A program made the translations under genes and the position numbers. A stretch of DNA of 64,000 bases from Mugil cephalus (Eukaryota > Chordata > Actinopteri > Mugiliformes > Mugilidae), in assembly GCF_022458985.1 (NCBI RefSeq), contig NC_061790.1, positions 20,874,397 to 20,938,396 on the forward strand. Reading direction: 5' to 3'. Shown here piece after piece: positions 56,214 to 64,000 of the stretch; positions within the stretch are counted from its first letter, which is position 1; the number at the start of each line of letters is the position of its first letter. Below the pieces are notes generated by a model. It was not told the origin of the DNA and did no database searches. It was given only the letters and a program-made list of their open reading frames with translations.

Positions 56214-59200
56214 TTATTCATCTAAGGATCTGGTAAGATTTGTTTTGACCACATGTTCATCTCTTTGTCCCCTCAGAGCTGCCACATAGATCTGAGGTTT
56301 GGCCATGACAGTCTCATCATCTCTCTTGCTTTGACAGGTAGTGTCCAAGAGCAGCCAGGTTTGAGTGATATTTTCTCGTCTCCCTTGACTCAGATCAGTC
56401 TGAACTGAGCGGGTCACTTTGGTCCGAAGATCTGCCTGGAATTATAATAGGATTGTTAGGACAAATTAAGGTTAGTATAGCTAGGTATGTCAACTAATTC
56501 GGTAGTTAGTCTGTAAATGTTCTATTGCTGCCTGGGCGCACTACTCAAATATCCAAGAGTACACACCGCTCTGAAATGCAGAGGAAAAACAAATTTCATT
56601 GCAGCTACTCAAAATGATACACAGTAGCTTGTATGGCCCCATGTGCTTATATGCATGCTTGTCAACGTAGGGGCATGTTCCAACCAGAGCATCACTGGGT
56701 TTCTAGACAGTCTTAGGTGCAACCTGGCAGCGTTACGTGGACCGAAACGTAATGTACCAGAGATGTTCTATTCAGTTTAGTTCTAGTCTACCACTAGTGA
56801 CACTGACCCTGGGCAAAAGCAAAACTAGTTAAAACAGACAGAAAAGAAAAGGAGAGAGAACATGTCTGTAGCCTCCTGTAAAACCATATCTACTTTGGGG
56901 GTTGTCTCATTCAGTGCATTTACATGCACAGCTTATGCTATGCTTGAAATTTGATTTTATGGATGCGGTTCTTGTCCCAGTTTACATTCAGTGGAGAAAA
57001 TCAAATAACTGACAGGAACATGTCCTCCTCCTACACACTAGGTGGCGATATGTGTCTTGTCAGCAGTTTAATACCATGTTAATACGGCACCCTTTCTCGT
57101 TGACCTATTACGTCATATAATAAACAAGAGTCGTTCATGCGGCAGACTGGCATTTCAAACACAAACGAGATGGATAACAGTACAGCTTTTTTCATCTCGT
57201 ATGTATGTGCACGTTACTTATGGTGCAGATAAGATGCGCGCTATCCCTCTGGTGGTTCTTCTTCCGGCTCTGTTTACCTTCTTCTTCTTCTTCAACCAGC
57301 TTTCTTGGATGTTTTTGTTCCGGGGTCATATGCCAGCACAGTGGTTGTGGCACATGCGGACATGTGTTATCCAGTTAAAAGTGAGATTAAGCGTGTACAT
57401 CCTGGAGAAAATAAATTTACAATTCTATCTAGTTGTCTTAATAATCATTTAAGTTTTCCAGTTAACGTCGGATTAAGGCAATAGTTTGTTATTTTTCACG
57501 TGCATGTAAACATACTGATTGTTGCCCCTCAGTGTACTTGCTAATTTCATTAACATCAAAGCAGCTGAAACTGCTACTGACCAGTGACCAATGACACAAA
57601 ATTTTTCATTTTACATCTTACTAAAACACATTCAAGTTTGAGTTTTAAAACACATAATGTACTGACTTTCAACTTTAATTTCAGCTCAAATTTAGCATTT
57701 TTGAACAAACAAAATGTATGCAGCATCACCAGTCTTAAGTGGCTCAAACGAAATGAACAAAATCTTAGATGACTTGTATTTGGAGTTACACATCAGGCAT
57801 AGTACTATCACCACCTGCCTAATATTATGTAGGCCTCCCCTGAGGGTGTCTGTTGTCAGTGGGGGGCCTTTGGGTCGAATGGTTTGAGGGGAAGGGTCTC
57901 TGTGGATCAGGATTGTTCCAGTGTATCCCACTTGATTAGTTTGGGATCTGCTGATTTGGAGGCCAGGTGAACACGTTTTTTTGAGTTGTTCCAAAACTGT
58001 TTTTGTGAGACTCAAGAGACTCAACTATACATTAAATCATAGGAACTGGGGTGCAAAAAATGGCAGCAGGTGCTCTGGACTAATGAGTCAATTTGAAATA
58101 TTTGGCTGTAGCAGAAGGCAGTTTGTTTACTGAAAGGTTGGAGAGTGGTACAATAATGACTGTCTGTAGACAGCAGTGAAGCATGGCGGAGGTTCCTTGC
58201 AAGTTTGAGGCCGCATTTCTGCTGAAGGATTTGGGGACTGAGGATTAATGGTGTCCTCAATGCTGAGAAATACAGACCGATACTTATCCATCATGCAGTA
58301 CCATCATAGAGGCATATGACTGGCCCCAAATTTATTCTGCAACAGGACAAAGACCCCAAACATACAACCAAGGTCATTAAGCACCATCTTCAGCCTAAAG
58401 AAGAACCAGAATCCCTGGAAGTGATGGCACGGCCCCACTGATCTCACTATTATGGATTACATGAAGATTACATGAAGAGACAGAAGAATTTGAGGAAGCC
58501 TACATCCACAACAGATCTGTGGTTAGTTCTCCAAGATGTTTGGAGCTGAGCCGAGTTCCTTCAAAAACTGTGTACAAGTACCTAGAAGAATTGATGCTGT
58601 CTTGAAGGCAAAGGGTGGTCACACCAAATATTGATTAGATTTAGATTTCTCTTCTGTTCAGTCACTGCATTTTGTAAACTGATGAAAATAAACTATTAAC
58701 ACTTCCATTTTTGAAAACATTCTAGTTTATAGCATTTTTCACACCTGCCTAAAAAGTTTGCATACTGTGTATACATACTGTATGTTAACTGACTGGTGTT
58801 TAGTTGTTTAGCTTTATATATCAGTAAGTTTTCTGTTTGCCATGTGTACTACCGTGGAACAATAGGCAAACCAATTTACCTGTTGTCTGCTAACTGATAT
58901 CGTTGTCATGCAGTCTGATTTGAAGTATTAATGATGCACACGCAATATACCTGTGGGCCAATTCTGATTGATATAAAATATCTTGCAGGGCGAATACGAT
59001 TGTTGGGTCTTGACCTTGACATGTGTGTTAGGTGACAGGTTTTGACCCAACTTGGCTGTCAGAGAGGAAATATTCCTCCTGGCTGTATAAAACTTAGATC
59101 GATAGATCTGACAGAGTTGGTTTGTAATATAAAAACAAAATTCACTTTAAAGAGTAAGAGTTGAGTCTGCTTGAGTCATGTGAAGTGTAAATCCATCTCA

Positions 59201-62200
59201 CTCACCAGCTTGAGAGCTTTTCGTCTAAGCTCCCACTCATTCCATTCATAAGATGTAACCATGTTTTTTTCCATCAGATGGATATCAGTCTGTGTGCCGC
59301 TCTCACACTTAGTGATGGACATTACCAGTAAACACTCTTCTTGCTGCATCTGCAAAACCACGTTATCCATTCTTATTAAAAAGAAATTTGAAACACTGAA
59401 GTCAGACAAGTAGAGCTTATGATGGTGTTTGTGACGTGAATTGGTGTATTTGTACTGCATTTTGAATACTACTATTGTGAAAAGCAATAAAGATTCAAAT
59501 CCTACAAGTGGTTGATTTTTATTAGGGATGCAGGATAACTTTTTTTTGAAACCGATACCGATAACCGATAACTTTCTGCTTCCAAAGGCCGATACTGATA
59601 ACTGATAATATACCTGGCGATAAGAAAGACTAATGAACAAACAGTTTTGACTCCTGACTTTTTCAGATGAAAAAATATTAGTAAGTAAACCTTTCCTAAA
59701 AGTTCAAGTTCAAACAAAACTATAGGATATTTCAAATGAACATCACAAAATAAAGGCCTCTAGACCTGATCTTACCAAATTGATATCATAATTTGCTGAT
59801 ATCAGGCCGAATTATCCCTAATTACCCCTAATTTTTATGGATGTCCTAAAAATATGGGTTCCAGCTATTAATGAACAGAAAAGAAGAACTGAAATTTACC
59901 AAGCAACAGGTTTTCAACAATGCATCGTTTTTTTTAAGGTGTGTTTTGTTTTCAGAATATCAGGCATGGAATGATGATACTCAGAATTTGCTGACCTCAA
60001 AGTAAGGAGTGACATGGGAAAAATGGTGGAGTTTGAGGAGCTGAATGAGTTCAGGAGAGCATTTTGCTTTTTCCGCCACCTCTGCGATAAAGTCATCTGG
60101 CCTGGAAGCAAACTTCAAGGCAGCTTTTTTTGAATTAAAAGCATAGAGCTTCCCCTTGTGCTTCAGAACTCCAATGTGTGGATTACCTGTAAAAGACAAA
60201 GTGTGTCAAATAACTTTATAATCATACACTGTCTATACTGGAAATTCTTCAAATTGCCTCCATTTAACTACATGGAAAATACATTAATATGCAAACCCAA
60301 TGTTTTAACTTCAGACTAAGTAAAGCTGGAAAAGACAAGTAAGTACAGATAATGTGGGAGTGTAGAGAGACCTGAGGATCAAGTCAGCTCATGGGCTTGG
60401 AGTCCATTGGCCAACCTAACATGCTAATTCCAGCATACAAGCTGGTCGTCAGTCCCTTTGAACTGGTTGTAAAACAGGTTATAACAGGATCAATGGGAGT
60501 CATCTCTAATCCTCTTTGTTTCAAGTGCACTGACTGGACTGGAACATTTTTAGTGGGGCTACAACTGAAATCAGCACTACCAACCTGGAGGTATGCACAG
60601 CTTCAGTAAACAGCTTTATCAGTTACTGCATCAATAACATGACTGTCTCCAAGACCATGTTTGCTCCAAAAAGAGCCATTTAGAAAATATAGTGAGACTT
60701 CCACAAGGCAGATAGTTTTCTACATGGAACAAAGCAGGAATGTGAAAATGCTATTCCAGTACCTGGAAGAAGTAGTCCATCTCTGTTCACAAATGTGTAG
60801 CCACAGACTCCATTGTACTCTAACGGCAGGCTGTTGAAACTGGCTGTTGTTTCAGGCCAGAGCCATTCCTGTGTCTTCACCTGAAGTGGATCAATGCGCT
60901 CATCTTGAAGTAAGAATGAAAAACAATAGCTATTGTTATGTTCACGGCTCAGAAAGCTTGGAGAATCTGTTTTCATTTGTAAGACTTGTGGAACATAAAA
61001 ATCAATATTTGTAAGACTGGAATCGTAACTACAGGTGAAGTCAGCGACAGGCCCACCTGAAGACTCAGCCATCCTCTGTTCATCTGTCTTCACCTCTGAC
61101 TCCTCCAGCAGGTTGTCCAGATAACTTTCAGAAAAAATCTTGGCCTGAGAGGCTAGGAAAGGCTGAAGATTGAACGTGATGCTATTGAGCATTTTCATAT
61201 ACTCAGCCTGATCCTGAAGTTGAAACCACAGTTGTGAGAGGACCTTGAAAAGTGGCTGAAACAAAATATGAGAAACACCCAAACATAAGTCTGTAGTCAT
61301 AACAAAGACTATAAAAAAATATTAGGCACTTTTTATCATTTAAGCAACTGATAATATATACATGAATCCCATATACAAACATTGATATTTTTCTCTAGAA
61401 GTAAGTGGAGACACCTGATGTACAATAAAAATAATGTCAGCGTGTTACAGTAAATTCATAGTTGGAGTCAGGACATGCTAGATTAACTAGGAGACTGAAG
61501 AAAGGTGCGCAGTTTCCAATACCTGTAAAGCTTATTTGAGGGCTGAGACTGAGGCAAATGGTGGAACTTTAGCATGACAAACCACAATTTACCAGTCTAC
61601 TCTGTACTTCTGTGCAGTGTTCTGTATCTAGTTTTGGTTTCAATCTGACACACACAATGATGCCAAACATGGAAACCTCACTTTGAAAACACCACCAATG
61701 GCTATTGCTTGAATAGAAATTCTCCAGTATGTACAGAAAACCCCCCAAAACCTCCAGCTGTATTTTTCCCATTTATATCGATGAAAGGAATAAAACCAAC
61801 AGGATTCCTAATTAATTAGTAGTAGTTTTGTTGCCGAACAATGGTGTTGTTCATTTTTTGAAAATGAGGATAATTAAAGATAAACTAAAGACAAAAGAAT
61901 AGTGCATTTCCTCCACAAGAAGAGATTAAATTACTGGACTTAGTAATTTATATGGTCTACAATTTATATGGTGTCCTTGGCAACAACAACAGCAAAGACC
62001 TCAAAAACTCAAAAAAAAAGCTTGGTAAGAGTCTATGATTTGTCAGGATAGGTTTCTCTGGCTGCTTTCAGTCTTAATGCTAAACTGAGTTAACCAAATC
62101 CTGACTCCAAAGATTCGTTGTTACACAAAAAGCTGACACAGAAATGAACACACGTGTATATCCAAAAAGTTATTTCTTTACAGGTAATATACATAAAATG

Positions 62201-62346
62201 ATAAGGACAGTGATAACCACACTTACAAACACAGATGCAGTTGGTAAAGCTGTTTTTGACTTTATAGTTTCTTTCAGAAGTTTCATCTGTGATAAGAACT
62301 CAGTCTGCAGGACTTCAACATGCTTGGCACATAAACATGCATCACC
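56214..62346 (-). CDS. cfap206: CFAP206 (C6orf165-type axonemal protein), 3' part of gene
   Basis: A ciliary/flagellar protein; its Tetrahymena relative FAP206 docks radial spoke 2 and dynein c on axonemal doublets. Six consecutive exons are readable: 62227-62346 (ETIKSKTALPTASVF), 61057-61255 (LWFQLQDQAEYMKML), 60763-60903 (PLQVKTQEWLWPETTASFNS, YTFVNRDGLLLPG), 59996-60186 (HIGVLKHKGKLYAFNSKKAA, ELIQLLKLH), 59206-59349 (SITKCESGTQTD, SYEWNEWELRRKALKL) and 56214-56435 (VTRSVQTDLSQGRRENITQ, KPQIYVAALRGQ, stop). All junctions are GT-AG with matching phases, giving 338 residues. The human protein is about 620 residues, so the N-terminal half lies beyond 64000. No inactivating change was seen. 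The 2.8-kb last intron holds a MITE and a Tc1 derivative. Confidence 0.93.
56920..57520. mobile_element. DNA-transposon MITE (copy 2, inverted to 39100-39520)
   Basis: Ends CATTTACATGCACAG and GTGCATGTAAACATACTG. The block GTTGACCTATTACGTCATAT-AATAAACAAGAGTCGTTCAT is the inverse of the 39-kb copy. About 600 bases and non-coding; open frames on plus are shadows. Confidence 0.7.
57810..58015. mobile_element. Interspersed DNA-element fragment
   Basis: ACCACCTGCCTAATATTATG-TAGGCCTCC followed by GGCCTTTGGGTCGAATGG and GTTCCAGTGTATCCCAC. The first block is a motif I recognise from widespread fish repeats. Non-coding. Confidence 0.45.
58030..58754 (+). mobile_element. Internally deleted Tc1/mariner element (second copy)
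   Basis: From GGAACTGGGGTG it follows 12068-12360 at roughly 80-90% identity by eye, then continues through the transposase end to a right terminal repeat: AAGAATTGATGCTGTCTTGA-AGGCAAAGGGTG and finally CATTTTTCACACCTGCCTAA. The left terminal repeat is missing. Frames are broken. Confidence 0.75.
59524..59826. mobile_element. hAT-type MITE with CGATA-rich interior
   Basis: TAGGGATGCAGGATAAC at the left, repeated ACCGATA(A/C)CGATA motifs, and ATATCAGGCCGAATTATCCC-TAA at the right. It lies in the CFAP206 intron between 59349 and 59996. Confidence 0.6.
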
Positions 62347-62644
62347 CTGGAGGTAGAGGGAAACTGATATTTAATTTTTTCCAAGGTATTCTACCCAGGA
62401 TCCCAAAACATGATTGTATACCTGTACAACACAAATTAGACTTTAAGAATAAAATAATATTAGAAGCAGCACAATCAATTTGAACAGTAGTATATACTGT
62501 ACATGTAATGAGAGTTATTGGTCACATGCTCTGTGACTGCTAAGAGTTTGTCAGAGCGACAGCCCAGGGGAAGAATTGAGGCGTCAGTGGAGATTTTACC
62601 GGCCCGCTTACTGACCCTGGACCAGTACAGGTAAATGGTTCATG

Positions 62645-62866
62645 GTCTTGATTTTATATAGCACTTTTCTACCTACTCAAAGCGCAAAAGACACATCCAC
62701 CCATTCACACACCAGTGGCAGTTGCACTGGGAGCAACTGGGTGTTCAGTGTCTTGCTCCAGGACACTTCAGCATATGGCACATTCTCAGATCAAACCGCT
62801 AACCCTGCCGTTCGTGGACTACCCACTCTACCTACTGAGTCACAGCCACCCCCATGGTACTGGATG
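62645..62866. mobile_element. Teleost interspersed repeat (second copy)
   Basis: TTTTATATAGCACTTTTCTA, GGGTGTTCAGTGTCTTGCTC and CTACCTACTGAGTCACAGCC are colinear with 37345-37570. Confidence 0.7.
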
Positions 62867-62867
62867 G

Positions 62868-63540
62868 AGGGAAGGTCAGTGCCAGTAATCCTCTCTGTAG
62901 ACCTGATTGTCCTCTGCAGTCTGTCCCTGCCATGCCTGGTGGCTGGTCCAAACCAGAATGTGATGGATGCATCAGGACAGACTGGATTATTGCAGAGTAG
63001 AAGATGATGAGCAGCTCCTGGTGTTGAACAGGGTTGAACTTCCTGAGCTGACACAGGAAGTACAACCTCTGCTGGGTCTTGTTTCTCACAGAGTCAATGT
63101 GGGAGGTCCACTTCAGGTCCTGTGTGGGATCCTGGAGAGCCCCCTCCCACCATCCAGGTGAGAGTGAACTTGCTGCAGGATGTAGACATCATCATCCATG
63201 TGAACATGAGACTGATACATAAACTGAAGAGTGTCCAAGACAGGGGCCGCCAGGGGTCTCAGCTGAGCCAGAACAAGTCTCTCCAGGACCTTAATGACGT
63301 GAGACATCAGTGCAACCGGTCTGAAGTCGTTGAGGCCAGACAGGATGGGCTTCTTTGGCACCGGTACCAGGATGTTCACCACAGAAGCATCTTTTCCAAC
63401 TTTAGACACAAGTTAAATAGGAACTGTACGATGCTAGTCAGCTGTGAAGTGCAGGTCTTCAGGGGTTTACATACTGACTTGCCTTGCTTGACTTTCTCCC
63501 GCTGTCCAAAAGGCGTTGAATAAAGGCAACTGGATTTGGA
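62868..63540 (-). mobile_element. CR1/Rex1-like LINE, RT pieces
   Basis: Minus frames give VPVPKKPILSGLNDFRPVAL and ERLVLAQLRPL (63113-63409), the start of the reverse-transcriptase domain, then KTQQRLYFLCQLRKF (62832-63089), the end of it. The catalytic middle is deleted. The 133-codon plus frame is a shadow. Confidence 0.8.
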
Positions 63541-63705
63541 GAATTTCTTAAAGATGTTTCGCCACTCATCTGAGTAGCTTCTTCAGTTCTGAGAGACTAG
63601 TGGGAAGGTGAGGTTTAAATAGGAAAACTCTGTGGGTAAACCCATCAGAAACTTGCTTGACCAGAAACTGGTGCCGCTAAGATGCAGTTACAGGCCTGAT
63701 TTGAT
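63541..63705. repeat. Repeat with GTTTCGCCACTCATCTGAGT block
   Basis: AAGATGTTTCGCCACTCATC-TGAGTAGCTTCTTCAGTTCT is a block I recognise from many fish loci, probably part of a retroelement end. It separates two oppositely oriented LINE pieces. Confidence 0.4.
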
Positions 63706-63719
63706 TGCACCAATTGGAG

Positions 63720-64000
63720 CGTCTTTGAAGCTGCAGCTGCTGACATCTTACATCAGCTTTTGTGAAGATGTGTGTGTGCAGACCAAAGTCTTCAGCACTT
63801 TCAACAACAACAAACAATGGTTCATTGCAAGAGTGAAACAGCTATGGCAGGACAAGGAAGAGGCCTACAGGAGTGGAGATCGGGACCTGCACAAGCAGGC
63901 CAGGAACAAGCTGACTATGGAGATCAAGGCAGCAAATAGGAATTACACTGAAAATTTGTCAAACTGCTTTTCTTTCAACGACTCTATAACAGTTTGGAAA
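63720..64000 (+). mobile_element. CR1/Rex1-like LINE, endonuclease-RT linker, runs off the window
   Basis: One open plus frame to the window end: SLKLQLLTSYISFCEDVCVQ, NNNKQWFIARVKQLWQDKEE, AYRSGDRDLHKQARNKLTME and FSFNDSITVWK. This is the segment just before the reverse transcriptase in the same family as 15270-15560. Oriented opposite to 62868-63540. Confidence 0.8.

Noticed and set aside
59524-59826. Minus-strand frame extending CFAP206 exon at 59206-59349 to 59640
   Set aside because: The acceptor at 59350 fits the family and phase; the upstream extension runs through intron sequence and a MITE.

Overview
This is a stretch of nuclear genome from a ray-finned fish, probably a teleost. The evidence is vertebrate genes with GT-AG introns, a six-exon family C chemoreceptor of the fish type, a relic of the P2X7 intracellular domain that is multiplied in fish genomes, and a dense, varied load of Tc1/mariner, hAT, L2, CR1/Rex1-like and L1 elements typical of teleosts. 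There is no prokaryotic or viral gene organisation and no CRISPR array.

Four vertebrate genes can be assembled exon by exon. (1) 5106-10384, minus: an intact family C GPCR, closest by eye to GPRC6A and fish OlfC/V2R-type amino-acid receptors (6 exons, 934 codons). (2) 11662-22776, plus: a complete RAD51 recombinase (9 coding exons, 338 residues, plus a non-coding first exon ending at 11273). It lies head-to-head with the receptor, whose start codon is about 0.9 kb away. (3) 26679-49572, minus: UBE2J1, the tail-anchored ER ubiquitin-conjugating enzyme (8 exons, about 313 residues), convergent with RAD51. (4) 56214-62346, minus: the 3' half of CFAP206, an axonemal radial-spoke protein, whose upstream exons lie beyond the right edge. 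A decayed P2X7-intracellular-domain locus sits on the plus strand inside intron 1 of UBE2J1 (46890-48215).

The rest is mostly transposon fossils. Left flank (1-5100): an L2-type LINE split by a later insertion, minisatellites and a possible L1 5' end. RAD51 introns: a Tc1 internal-deletion derivative, a hAT MITE, LINE pieces, an antisense L1, a Tc1 with a second MITE inside it, a SINE-like repeat and an intact-ended hAT derivative with an 8-bp target duplication. UBE2J1 introns: a solo LTR (5-bp duplication) inside a Tc1-type MITE next to an L2 scrap, several Tc1 relics, one split by an L2 tail, LINE endonuclease pieces and minisatellites. 50-56 kb: a hAT transposase C-terminus and two successive L1 relics. 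57-59 kb and 62.6-64 kb: further Tc1, MITE and CR1/Rex1-like fragments.

The genes do not form a functional pathway: chemosensation, homologous recombination, ER-associated degradation and ciliary motility are neighbours by synteny. I found no convincing new biological system. The observations most worth checking are the P2X7-domain relic, two substitutions in RAD51, the uncertain exon 7/8 junction of UBE2J1, and several nested insertions that give a relative history. Gene identities rest on remembered family sequences, not a database search.
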